In this document: piece by piece, positions 42,589 through 52,620 of the stretch | Layout: each line of letters starts with the position of its first letter | How positions within the stretch are numbered: the first letter of the stretch is position 1 | Assembly: GCA_039090855.1 (NCBI GenBank) | Contig: CM077006.1 | Span: 44,773,336 to 44,837,335, forward strand | DNA: 64,000 nt | DNA from: Macrothele yani | Taxonomy: Eukaryota; Arthropoda; Arachnida; Araneae; Macrothelidae | Direction: 5' to 3' | Notes under the pieces: model-generated | The model's input: only the letters and a program-made list of their open reading frames with translations | Told to the model about the DNA's origin: nothing | The model's database searches: none | Position numbers and translations under genes: made by a program

Positions 42589-44955
42589 CAGTCAAACCTT
42601 GATATGTCGAAATTTTCGATATGTCGAAATATTTTCATTTCCCCTCACGCGTAATAGAAAACTAATGTAAAACATACTCGTTAACTCGAAATGTTTCTAA
42701 TCTCACTCTCGATATATCAAAATTTTCCCTTTGTCATCATTGAATTTAAAAAAAAAAAAAAGAACTCCCAGAATATGCAAGAGTGTTTGACCGTCACACA
42801 GGAAAAACTTGAAGCTGGTAGGAAACCTGATAGGAGCTTAAGCCCCCGAGTTACACTTTCAGCAACCCCCTAACCCCCGACACAGGAGGATGCATCAAGA
42901 AAAATCGCAGTTGTTTAAATCACCTGGAATGGCGACAGTCGTTCGGGAAGTCATGGGAATGCGAAGTGTTTCATCTCAGCATCAATATATTACCCCCCCC
43001 CAGCCATCGCAACCAGGCCACCCAAGGAGGCGACTCACTAGGCTGCCAAAGCTTTCCTTGCATTCTTTCAATGGACGCCTATCTGAATGCTGCTAAAACG
43101 ATGCCTACTAAACATAAGTTTAATATTTTCTCGATAGCTGATAAAATGCGAATCATAGAAGCTGTAGAGAAAGGTGGTAAAAAGAAAAACGAGATCGCGA
43201 AAGATTTCGAAATCCCTAGCAGTACTTTATCAACAATTCTGAAAAATAAAGAAAAAATTGTAAAGAGTTTTGATGACAACCATGGGAAAAGGAAAAAAAT
43301 TAGAAGCTCTGAATACCCGGATGTTGAAACATGCTTAATGAAATGGATTACCAAATGCCGTTCACAGAACTTGCCTCTTGGTGGAACTCTAGTAAAAGAA
43401 AAAGCTGAAGATTTTGGAAAAAAGTTGGGACACACAGATTTTAAAGCGAGTAATGGTTGGTTCGAGAACTTCAAGAAAAGAAACAACATAACTTTTCTGA
43501 AGATGTGTGGTGAAAGTGCTAGCGTCGACCAAGAATTGTGCATAGACTGGAAAAAGAGAGTATTGTCACCAATCCTGGAAAAACACGATCCAAAAAATTT
43601 TTTCATGCTGATGAGACAGGATTATTTTTTAAGTGTATGCCTGATAAAACTATGGCCATTAAAGGTGAAGCATGTCATGGTGGGAAAAGAAGCAAAGAAA
43701 GATTGACTTTGCTGTTTTGTGTTAATATGGATGGTTCTGAAAAGCTCACACCTATTCTGATATGTAAATCTGCTAAACCCCGATGTTTTTCGGGAATCAA
43801 ATCTTTTCCAATGACTTAGTGAACAAAAAGGCTTGGATGACTGAAGAAATTTTCACTAATTGGTTAAAGGAATTAGACAGAAAAATGTCTGGTGAACAGT
43901 GCGATATTGTTCTTTTCTTGGACAACTGTACAGCACATAATAGGGTGTCTAAATTAAAATCTGTAAAAGTTGAGTTCATGCCACCAAACACAACTTCTGA
44001 ATTACAGCCTCTAGACAGGTATTATTCAGAGTTTTAAGGTAAAATATCGTCACAAAGTTGTACAAAAATGCATTGCTGACATTGATGAAGGAAAGTCAAC
44101 AAACGTGGACATTTTGCAGGCGATGCATATCTCTGACAGAGCTTGAAGGGACGTCACTGAAGAAACCATAGTTAATTGTTTCAAAAAGGCAGGATTCGTT
44201 CGAAATGCTGAAAATGGAAAGCAACCAGATGATCCTTTCAGCGAAAATGAAGACAATCAACAGCTAAATGAAGACTGGCAACGTCTTTCTAAGGCATTAA
44301 ATATTGAAGAAAGTGGGACTTTTCAAGATTTTGTTGAAGTTGATGGAAATGTTGCAGTGACTGGGGAATTAAGTGACGAAGATATTATTGCTGAAGTAAA
44401 AGTTGTATCAGAGGAAGAAGATGAAATTGAGGAATCGCCTTTACCAAAAGTGACTTGCCGAGAAGCTAAGTCATTAATAGAAAAACTTTGAAATTTCGCC
44501 GAGTCAATGCTGAATATGACGCCAGAGACTTTCCATGCCCTTGCCCAATTGGAAAATGTGATTGAACGATTTAGTATCTGTTACCAAACTGTTATAGATG
44601 ACTATTTTGAAAAGTGAAGAAATGTAAGATTACATTTTTGTATGTACTATACATGTACATACAGCACTACATGTACGTATAACATAGTACTACTACAGTA
44701 CATACTACTGTATAATAAAATGTGTATCCAGTCATTTCAAGCTTCGCTTTATTGGCTATCAGCATTTTCGTGGATAATACTGTACATACCCAATTCTCTA
44801 TCTGCAAGATAAGGTAAGTGATTTTTTTTTAAAATTTGTAAAAAACACAGTACATATTCTTTTATGAAATTTTGAAACTTTTTGATATCTCGAATTTTCG
44901 GTATCTTGCATCTTTTTTGTACTCCCTTCAAGTTTGACATATCGAGGTTTACCGG
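42589..44955 (+). mobile_element. Tigger (pogo) DNA transposon
   Basis: The left end is CAGTCAAACCTTGATATGTC; the right end inward is CCGGTAAACCTCGATATGTC; TA flanks both (42587-42588, 44956-44957). At 2367 bp it has the standard Tigger length. It inserted into MITE copy D, itself inside a Penelope-like element, so it is the youngest layer there. Confidence 0.93.
43101..44617 (+). pseudogene. Tigger transposase, nearly full length, frameshifted
   Basis: It starts MPTKHKFNIFSIADKMRIIE, a CENP-B-type helix-turn-helix, with a second HTH (DVETCLMKWITKCRSQNLPL ... GWFENFKKRNN). The DDE domain has HADETGLFF (first Asp), VLFLDNCTAHN (second Asp) and PPNTTSELQPLD (third Asp region). An acidic C-terminus follows, ending VIDDYFEK with TGA at 44615-44617. 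Frameshifts lie near 43595, 43790 and 44020, and a TGA replaces a codon near 44143. The catalytic residues themselves are preserved. Confidence 0.9.
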
Positions 44956-45087
44956 TACTTAAAAAAAAATAAAAAATTCAAGTACTCTGTATAGAGTCCT
45001 AAACTTTTTCAAGTACTTTCAAGAACTTGAAAATGAACTTTCTTTTTTTTCAAGGATTTTTCAAGGAGTGTACAAACCATGTTACAT

Positions 45088-45632
45088 ACACAGAGCTAAC
45101 CTTATTTGCAATAGCCCTCCTGCTTTACAAAAAGAATATCAGAACATGATCAACACTGGTAAATTGCATGGCTTTCCACCCTCCTTAGTACATCAAGAAA
45201 TTTGAGACACAGAATAGAAATACTAGTTTACTTCCTGAACCTTCCACCACCCACCAGTTTGTTGGCACTATGCCCTTTAGCCAGTCCTTCAATCATAAAG
45301 TTTGCTCAGTTTTCAAATCTTTTGGCTACAGGATTGCAGTTAAACCACCTCCACATCTTCTCAACCTCATTCTTAAAGACAGAGATCCCAATAAGTCCCT
45401 GGATTTACAAGGAGTCTATTCTATCCCTATCAACACTTCCACAGGCATTACTCATTACATTGGTAGTGCTTACCACAGCATCAACCGGCGATTGATGGAA
45501 CATATCGTTGATGTTAAGAAAGGCAACCCTTCCACCTTTCTTTCAATTTTGACTATCAGCAATACGTCCACAATTCTCGATTGGCAAAACGTAAAATGTA
45601 TCACTCTGTTCAGTAATCGTAATCTAATATAG
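45088..45632 (+). pseudogene. Penelope-like element 1: RT thumb and GIY-YIG endonuclease
   Basis: From 45088 the frame reads HRANLICNSPPALQKEYQNM, then GKLHGFPPSLVHQEI before a stop. From 45270 the second frame reads MPFSQSFNHKVCSVFKSFGY and IAVKPP, the usual linker, then GVYSIPI---HYIGSAYHSINRRLMEH, the GIY-YIG core (GVY...YIG...R--EH). It ends near RNLI at TAG 45630-45632. The endonuclease nicks target DNA to prime reverse transcription. Confidence 0.82.
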
Positions 45633-45780
45633 ACGCACTTTTTCAGATTCCTGTTATTTGGAAAGCTATTTTGAAATCTAGCAACAACTGAGGCTAACAC
45701 CATGGCTGAGGAAGGCAAAAGCCAGCTACCGAAACATTCAACCTATAACATAACCCTTTTTCGCGTGTGAGATTGGTGTT

Positions 45781-46479
45781 ACACTATGTCTAAAACCATG
45801 ACTAAGGAAATGTTGAACTAAATGAGAATACGATGCAATAGTCGCACAGGATTAGCTCGAGTTAAGGTTTTACAGCCACACGAAACATATACAGAAGTCA
45901 AACTTACGATAACCTTTTATTGGTCCAGCAATATTTGATGAGATCCAAAATATAGTACTGCAAGTTTTACACTTTACATATAATGCCTTAATTATCTGTC
46001 ATATAATGTATCTTAACAACGATCGAACATCTCCACACACACACACACACACACACACACCACCCTAAGCAACTGCTGCATCGTCCTTTTTATCTAAAGT
46101 TCTTATCACATTCCTACGTCACTCTCTCTGACCTGAAAAGTGTTGACAACCTCATTCATGTAAGAGAGAAGATATCACGTGAAGTTTGGAAAGTGCAAAA
46201 GAGAACAAACTGAAATTTACATATGAAAAGAAACTAAAAATGAAAGTTAAATTAGAATATATGTCAGAAACCATTTACAGTTCTATAATGTAACCAATGT
46301 GCGATAAGAGAATATAAAGGATTCTTCTCATTTTTAGTGTTATGTGTTTCCCTGCACAACCTCTATGAAATGTTTGCTATCCTTCAAAGTACTATTCTCA
46401 AGCATCTATGCAAAGTTGCAGACGTCTATGTCAATTCTGGAAGACTTGGCAGCACTCTTGTTGGGAGAATACTCCACAA
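45781..46479. other. Intron sequence with (CA)n at 46032-46060
   Basis: It follows the Penelope 3' region. Apart from the microsatellite nothing could be assigned; the first ~200 bp may still be Penelope 3' untranslated sequence. Confidence 0.4.
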
Positions 46480-46930
46480 CTATAAATGAACACATTTTGC
46501 TACTAGGTCTTGTCCCTTGAAAAAAAAAAAATTCATTTTTAATTTTTGGCCACAACCAAAATTGCACGGTGCAATAATCTTGGGTGAATATGAAGGATGA
46601 TGCAGCTGTTTGGCTTCTTCCTCCTCCAGATAAGCTGCAACTGGGGGTTTGTCAGCACTGCCATTGTCATTGGGAAGGAGAGTCCCTAACGTGCCTGTTT
46701 TGGGATACTGCTCTTTCATCTCCTTAAAAAAGAAATGTGGTGTATTGCTGGCCATTTATCACCATTTTTTCAGGGAAGGTGTCCATTGCTGTCACTCCTT
46801 GGGAATTGGAGGAAATAAAAAAGGGAAAATTCTGTTACCTGAGAATCCAGGGATGTGGTCCATCATCTGCAACCCAAATGTAGATGTCAATTTTATCTTT
46901 CAGGGAGTGGTACAGTAATAAAATGATGTT
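46480..46930 (-). pseudogene. Mariner transposase fragment
   Basis: The minus-strand frame reads GTLLPNDNGSADKPPVAAYL then EEEEAKQLHHPSYSPKIIAPCNF, corresponding to the HDNASAH...LPHPPYSPDLAPCDFWLFP region of mariner. The last catalytic Asp (SPDL) is replaced by SPKI. Upstream text towards 46930 (MDTFPEKMVINGQQY) fits the part preceding the second Asp. Both ends are missing. Confidence 0.72.
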
Positions 46931-47523
46931 TCATCATCTGAGACAGTGTCTGCTAGCTATTTGGGACAACTATGTTCAAACTTTGCCTGTGTCTTCCTAC
47001 AACAGTCAACTCTAACTTTTCTTCTTTTTATTTTTCCCCTCTTTCCTAGTCCTGTCAGTTTGTGCTACCCTTTAGGCACATTTATTATATTTGCACTTTT
47101 AAGGTTGCAAAGTGCGCATAGTTTACGTGCAATTCATAAATGAAAAAACCATGAGGAATAATCACTCACCATAAAGATCATGGTAACCTCCAATGGACCA
47201 AACACTTCCAACACGTCAATTCATCGTGATGTAACTGGGCTTCCACAGGTTTACAGACCTCTTGCTTACGCTTCTTATTTTCGGGTGTGAAACATCGTTT
47301 TTTTTCCTTTGCCTTATAGTATGTTACTATAATGCTTGTCAATTCGATAAAAATCATACATACAACTCATTCATACAATTCAAGTAAAAACTATGTACAT
47401 AAACCTTACATTCACAGGTGATTAAACCTTAGTCAACTCTAATTATGGAACTCCTCCTTCTGTTTCACAACCTCTGCTACTCCCACTGCAATTGTCACAC
47501 CCATTCCGCCCCGCACATCCAAT

Positions 47524-47563
47524 CCTCTAGTACTTTCGACAGATCCCTATCATCTTCAGGAGG
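47524..47563 (-). ncRNA. Hammerhead-ribozyme-like motif (candidate)
   Basis: On the minus strand: CCTC, CTGAAGA, one extra T, GATAG-GGAT-CTGTC, GAAA, GTAC, TA, GAGG. The core CUGANGA and GAAA are present, stem II (GATAG/CTGTC) and stem I (CCTC/GAGG) pair, and UA fits the cleavage triplet rule. Against it, stem III is only AGU/ACU with no loop, and one base is unpaired between core and stem II. It lies just 3' of the GIY-YIG frame, where Penelope-like elements are known to carry hammerheads. Confidence 0.4.
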
Positions 47564-47591
47564 CAGGTGTGTCTCATCCGCCCACCGCAGC

Positions 47592-47900
47592 TCAAGTGAG
47601 CAGAGCCATCGAGGCCTGGGCTCCAGTCGCTATCTCTGAATCGTTGTGTCTCTGGCGCCATCTATTGTCCCTGCTGCTCTTTTTTCTCTCTTTCTTTTTA
47701 CGCTGCTGTTCAATTTTTATTATGGCTTTCCATTGTTCGTTTAAGTTATTTTGCTCATTAATGTTGCATAATCTTGATCTGTTTTTTTCAATTAACACTG
47801 ATTCTGCAATTCTTAACTGCTTTTCGTTTTTACAGCTCTTAATAATTTTAATATCTTCAAACCTTGGACATTTTTGATTTTCCATACAGTATTGGGTCAA
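47592..47900 (-). pseudogene. GIY-YIG endonuclease C-terminal fragment of Penelope-like element 2
   Basis: The frame reads CPRFEDIKIIKSCKNEKQLR then IAESVLIEKN-RSRLCNIN, which matches the C-terminal part of Penelope GIY-YIG nucleases (N---F-D--I------KRKI-E---I---P-LN). A Lys/Arg-rich tail follows. The RT and the GIY-YIG core are missing. Confidence 0.72.
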
Positions 47901-48389
47901 TGCTGTCTTAGCCTCTTTTTTTACTTGAATTGTATGAATGAGTAGTTGTATGTATGATTTTTATCGAATTGACAAGCATTATAGTAACATACTATAAGGC
48001 AAAGGAAAAAAACGATGTTTCACACCCGAAAATAAGAAGCGTAAGCAAGAGGTCTGTAAACCTGTGGAAGCCCAGTTACATCACGATGAATTGACGTGTT
48101 GGAAGTGTTTGGTCCATTGGAGGTTACCATGATCTTTATGGTGAGTGATTATTCCTCATGGTTTTTTCCTTTAGGCACATGTTTTGCAAAACTTAAAATG
48201 TTGGTGAATAATTGCTTCCACACTACCAATCCATAAACTACCATCTAACCTGAACACTAATGTACAGATTTTCTTTAGCGAGTTCACAAACAGCAGTTTT
48301 TGTCTTCCTCTGAATTTGCATATCTATTCTGCAATAGTTCCACATGAACAGACATGATCCCCAAATACTTCTGATAAATCATCATGATA

Positions 48390-48624
48390 CAGGGGCATAT
48401 TTAGAGGGGGTAAGGCCCCCTTCAAAAGTATTTCATTCCTGTTAAAATGGGATTTACATTAGAATAAATGCTTTAATTTAGTAAAGATGCATTAACTTAA
48501 AATATAAAATAGTGCTTTAATTTTTTCTTCTATTTTTTATTAACTTTTATTTTGTCCTGATGGATCTCAAAAACTTTTATTTTTGCCCCCCACCCCAAGA
48601 AAAAACATTCTATATACGCGCCTG
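48390..48624. mobile_element. 235-bp hAT-like MITE, 8-bp TSD
   Basis: The left end is CAGGGGCATATTTAGAGGG; the right end inward is CAGGCGCGTATATAGAATG. Flanks are TCATGATA (48382-48389) and GCATGATA (48625-48632), 7 of 8. It is related to the opposite-orientation copy at 53099-53337 (shared TAAAGCATT and TTTTGTCC-GATG motifs). Confidence 0.85.
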
Positions 48625-48872
48625 GCATGATATGCTGTTTTTCTTTCATTCATCTTTCCCACACTGCATTCTTATGAAAATGTAAATCTCTTTAGTAGGT
48701 TCCATAGCAAAAACACACGAAATTTACAGGCTAAACTTTGAGCACTGCCAGAAGAGAGAGAGAAATGATTATAATTCCTTTGTTTTTGATATGTAATGAC
48801 AAGTTTAGACACAAACAAGGTGTAGCTAATGCATGCAAATCCGCAGAAACATCGAAAATGTTTTGAACATAC

Positions 48873-49003
48873 CAGTTAGCCACACCCCCATTTGTGATCC
48901 ACATCTTCTGTCCATTGAGAACCCAATCCTTGCCTTTCTTTTCTGCTCGCATCTTGATACCAGCCACATCTGATCCAGCACCTGGTTCTGTCACGCAATA
49001 GGC
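48873..49003 (-). CDS. ACADM: ACADM exon: FAD-binding signature segment
   Basis: This 131-bp exon starts in phase 0 and ends two bases into a Trp codon. It encodes [20 protein letters not shown], then [20 protein letters not shown] and VAN(W). It holds acyl-CoA dehydrogenase signature 1 (C-V-T-E-P-x-G-S-D) and the WITNGG flavin-contact motif. The acceptor is TTTGCAG, the donor GTATGT. It is very close to the human segment and to the human exon 7 length (131 bp, from memory). Confidence 0.98.
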
Positions 49004-49424
49004 CTGCAAACAGAATTAACTCAAACTTATTAAAATGCAATGTAATTTATTACATAACATAGCAGAAAATATGTAGGCTATTCAATATAGAATTATCATA
49101 ATTTAAAAAAAGAATGTACCAGTATAAAAGTCGTTTTTCAAAATATTATATGTGATACAATGCACTAATTCCAACACTTCAGCCACACAAATGGAAGCGA
49201 TTTTTTGACAATTTTTTTCAAAATCGAATGGAAGCTATTTTTGACATGTTTTCAAATCCCCTCAGATGCCTTAATAACTTCATTTAATGAATGAAATTGT
49301 TTATTCCTCAGCTCCTTCTTTAAGTTTGGATGCAAAAAGAAACAAGTTAGTAAAATCATGCAATGCATTGATTATAATACGCTTTCCAACATTACAGAAA
49401 TCATTACTCAAATTATCACTCAAA

Positions 49425-51445
49425 TTATGAGAATAAAGTCTGTGGAATAAATCTCGGCGCTGTGCCCTGACCTTTGATCCCATTTCGATGATATTCAACA
49501 GAACCGGCTTGGTATACCTCCAAAATAACATGATAAAGTTTTGTCGCAATCGAAGTATTTTTATGTAAGTTATGATGCATAAGGGCTATGGAATAGATCT
49601 CACTCCTGTGTCCTAACCTTTGATCCCATTTTGCCTATTTTCAATAGGGTTTGTCGCCTGGTGGTCCCCTACCACATACTAAAATTTCTTCGAAATCGAA
49701 CCTTTTTTACGTTAGTTATGATGCATAACAGCAGTGGAATGGATCCCTCTCCTATGTACTGACCTTTGACCCCATTTCGTTCATTTTAAATAGGGTTCCT
49801 TCCCAGGTGATCCCCTACCAGATACTAAAATTTCATCGAAATCCAATGGTTGTTACGCAAGTTATCGTGCTGACGGACATACGTACACAGCGCGTGACAT
49901 AATGAGGCAGATGGGAATCGCGACCATGTGCCCGCCGCGAAAGTGTGACGTCATAAATCTTTAATAGGATCCACACACAACGCGTGACATAAAGAGACAG
50001 ATGGCCTGACCGCGCGCCAACATTCTCAAACACGAGTTGTGACGTCATAAGATTTCTAAGCATTGATAACATTCATGGAACAACGCCATCACTAAAAACG
50101 TTATAATTCGGGGTGGTTATTTTACCCACTAAACGAATTCTTCTAAAGTAGAGATCAAGCTAAATCTATTTCTAGTACCAGAAAACGGCAGGTTAACGAC
50201 TTTCATCAAAATTCTTAGAGCCGTTTTCAAAATAAAATGTACATACATACATACAAGAATTGCTACTTTAAGATGGACGTCAAGTAACTTTTCTTCCTAT
50301 ACTTCCAATGGAAAAACTTTTGTACACATTTTCTTCACAAGTAATGCGTTTCCAAGGATGAGAATTTGAACATTGATTAAAATATTTTCATTTTATAATT
50401 TGCAATACTTAATATTTTCTAAACCATAACCATAATTATGCAATCCAACATTTTTTTGTCCACTGACGTCATCAAAGTACAGGTCGCACCATCTTTTCTC
50501 TGGTTTCAACACCACCAAAGGAAAAGTTATTGATTTTTAATATAATTATGGTTATGTTTTAGAAAATATTAAGTTTTCCAAGTTATAATATGAAGTTATT
50601 TTAATCGATGTTCAAATTTTCATCCTTGGGAACACATTAATTGTGAAGGAAATATGTACAAAAGTTTTTCCATTGGAAGTATAGGAAGCAAAATTACTTG
50701 ACGTCCACTTTAATAATATGGGATAAAGACAATGGAATGGATCGCAATCCCGTGTCCTGACCTTTGACCACATTTTGTCCATTTTCAATAGGGTTCGTCC
50801 CCAGGTGGTCCCCTACTACATACTGAAATTTCATTGAAATCGAACCATTTTTACGCACGTTATGACGCATAAGGGCAATGGAATGCATTCCGATCTTATG
50901 ATCTGACCTTTGACCCCACTTTACCCACTTTGAATAAGGTTCGTCCCCAGGCGGTCTCCTACCACATAGTAAACTTTCATTGAAATCGAACCATATTTAC
51001 ACAAGTTATGACGCAAAAGGGTAATGGAATGATCCCGCTCCTACGTCGTGACCTTTGAACCCATTTGTCCCATTTTCAATAGGGTTCGTCCCTAGGTGGT
51101 CTCCTACCACATAGTAGACTTTCATTGAAATTGAACCATATTATGCAAGTTATGACACATAAGGGTAATGGAATGATCCGGCTCCTACGTCGTGACCTTT
51201 GACCCCATTTGTCCTATTTTCATTACGGTTCTTCACTAGGTGGTGTCCTACCACATAGTAAACTTTCATTGAAATTGAACCATATTTATGCAAGTTATGA
51301 CACATAAGGGTAATGGAATGATCCCGCTCCTACGTCGTGACCTTTGACCCCATTTGTCCCATTTTCAATAGGATTCATCCCCGGGTGGTCCCCTACCACA
51401 TACTAAAATTTCATCCAAATAGACCCATTTTTACGCCAGTTATCG
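49425..51445. repeat. ~145-bp satellite, at least eight units, each with a DR1-like motif
   Basis: Units read ...CATAAGGG-AATGGAAT..., then TGACCTTTGACCCC-ATTT, then TTTCAATAGGGTTCGTCCCC, then GGTGGTCCCCTACCACATA and a TTTCAT-GAAATCGAACCAT end. The TGACCTTTGA motif (or a variant) starts at 49468, 49614, 49760, 50758, 50904, 51049, 51193 and 51338, so the period is 144-146 bp. The array is interrupted at about 49860-50715 by unrelated sequence and a fold-back MITE. It lies in the ACADM intron immediately upstream of the exon at 48873-49003. Confidence 0.9.
50267..50712. mobile_element. Fold-back MITE inside the satellite
   Basis: Arms of about 175 bp (50267-50440 and about 50523-50712) are inverted copies: both begin with a TTAA-ATGGACGTCAAGTAA-type end and end in a CCATAACCATAATTAT-type block. 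The ~80-bp centre contains CACTGACGTCATCAAAG. Arms differ at several positions, so it is not brand new. A target duplication was not identified. Confidence 0.78.
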
Positions 51446-51499
51446 TGCGGACAAAGCTGGAGCATATACGCTTCTTCAACCTACGGTTGGAAAGCGTAA

Positions 51500-52330
51500 A
51501 AAATAAATCAAGAGGGGGGGGGGTGTTGCTCAGGAATGTAAAGTGGATGAGGAATGCACCCAACATTAATTTTGGCTAGATAATTGATGATGACAAAGGA
51601 AGCACAAGGGTTTGCATTGTTGTGGTGCAGCTTCCATCTACCTGTATGTGAGTGTGATCTATTGCATTGTCTGTGATGCTGCAAAGTTTGCAATACGGCT
51701 ACATAGTATATCCACATAGCAACAGTATTGCTCGATACAGCATGCTGGTAAATCATTCTTTGCATGTCGAAGAAAGTGATCACCATAACTTTACTAGCAG
51801 ACAGCACAACTTTTGCTTTCTTCAGTGTCAGCAAGGAAGGTGACTTCCAAACAGAACTTTTGATGTTTACTCTCTGGGTCACAATGGTTTAGCCCAAGCC
51901 TGATCTGCGGTAATCACCTTATTTATAAATTCAGTACCAGTACAAATCATACTTTTCAGTAGCTGGCAAACTTCAATCTGAACATGCTTTTGCTTAGGTG
52001 TTAGCATTCTTAGAACCCAATGTGCACACACTCACATGTCATATGTGATTGATCATGGAGAACAGTGTGTGTACTTCCTATTGGTAGTCTCAAACTCTGT
52101 GCTAGTTGTCTGACTGTTACATGTCGATCCTATTTCACAATTACAGCTGTGGTGTTGACATTTTCCAGAGTAACAGCACTTGTTGAAGCAACAGGATCAC
52201 TTTCTTTTTGGATTGATTCTTGGCCATCTTTGAACATGTGTTTTTATTTCATGCTTGATCACTTAGTGGTGGGAGTGAAGTGATAGAGCCAAATCTCATT
52301 TTCAGTTACTTCTTCCTTGGTGAGGTGGGG
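51500..52330 (-). pseudogene. Mariner transposase relic (mauritiana-like)
   Basis: Going down from 52330: FKDGQESIQ (end of HTH region), VTVRQLAQSLRLPIGSTHTV then LHDQSHM (second HTH), VWKSPSLLTLKKAKVVLSAS, KVMVITFFDMQRMIYQHAV, WKLHHNNANPCASFVI (second catalytic Asp changed to Asn) and INVGCIPHPLYIPE (SPD of the third Asp changed to IPE). The first Asp block app​ears displaced upstream in the repeats at 52245-52620. Dead. Confidence 0.82.
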
Positions 52331-52496
52331 TGCTTCAACTCCTTGCCTGGCCACATACTGGTAGGATCAAAGTGATAGTCAAATTTCATTTCCAATAACT
52401 TCTTCCCCAGTGAGGCAGGGTGTTTCCACTCCATGCTTGATTGCTTAAGTGGTGGGAATGAAATGGTGTGGAGTCTCTTCTCTTTTCTCTTCTCTT

Positions 52497-52538
<42 letters not shown>

Positions 52539-52620
52539 ACTCTTTCTCACTCTTTATCACTCTTTCTCACTCTCTCCATGACTGATCACTTTTAGTGGTG
52601 GAATGAAGTAGTAGAGCCAA
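52245..52620 (-). repeat. Repeated copies of the mariner first-Asp segment, with a TC-rich microsatellite
   Basis: On the minus strand three degenerate copies of a VTGDETWLYHFDPTTKQSS-like segment follow each other: TGDKTWLYYFIPPLK near 52600, HHFIPTT near 52460, and VTENEIWLYHFTPTTK near 52300, with HP-SP-KK-like linkers between them. A TTTCTC/TCTC microsatellite (52472-52575) separates the first two. They stand before, not after, the HTH part of the same relic, so the element is scrambled as well as repeated. Confidence 0.6.

Larger units (their letters stand above)
42023..45081. mobile_element. hAT-like MITE, copy D of the CARGGTT family, carrying a Tigger
   Basis: The left end is AAGGTTCGTACTTTT (the initial C is lost or altered); the right end inward is CATGGTTTGTACACTCC. 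Flanks are TTTCAT (42017-42022) and TTACAT (45082-45087). Removing it rejoins AAG TCT TTC ATA CAC AGA GCT in the Penelope frame. Without the 2.37-kb Tigger it would be about 690 bp. TTCAAGGA/TCCTTGAA-type motifs near the right end match the style of copies A-C. Confidence 0.8.
35530..45780 (+). mobile_element. Penelope-like element 1, dissected by four insertions
   Basis: Fragments of one retroelement lie at about 35530-35589, 39139-39181, 40164-40288, 41606-42022 and 45082-45780. In order they give: VEKVLD then IHLLYKNNHCTIT then LEDFLISS (approach to the RT palm); KYWCFIYSGIYYKQKQGAPM and GS (RT motif B'); LRYIDDIFIIF (catalytic YxDD); SISFLDVNINI; then IHRANLICNSPP and a GIY-YIG endonuclease. 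Removing each insertion with one target-duplication copy rejoins the text; the frame is kept at three junctions and at the fourth after one older shift. It is 5'-truncated and dead. Penelope-like elements combine a telomerase-related RT with a GIY-YIG nuclease and are ancient eukaryotic retroelements. Confidence 0.82.
47082..48167 (-). mobile_element. Penelope-like element 2, truncated, with inverted terminal repeats and 13-bp TSD
   Basis: CCTTTAGGCACAT is duplicated exactly at 47069-47081 and 48168-48180. Between them lie a 60-bp unique tail (47082-47141), a ~250-bp arm (47142-47391), a 530-bp middle, and the inverted copy of the arm (47921-48167). The middle carries the end of a GIY-YIG endonuclease frame on the minus strand. 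Inverted or tandem pseudo-LTRs plus a short 3' extension are characteristic of Penelope-like insertions. Confidence 0.85.
47142..48167. repeat. ~250-bp inverted repeat (pseudo-LTR pair)
   Basis: 47142-47391 and 47921-48167 are inverted copies with very few differences; both contain GGTGTGAAACATCG/complement, CTTATAGTATGTTAC and AATTCGATAAAAATCAT. Near-identity suggests that they arose in one insertion event. Confidence 0.92.

Noticed and set aside
43101..44617. A domesticated CENP-B or Tigger-derived host gene
   Set aside because: It lies between matching TIRs with TA duplication and has three frameshifts and a stop.
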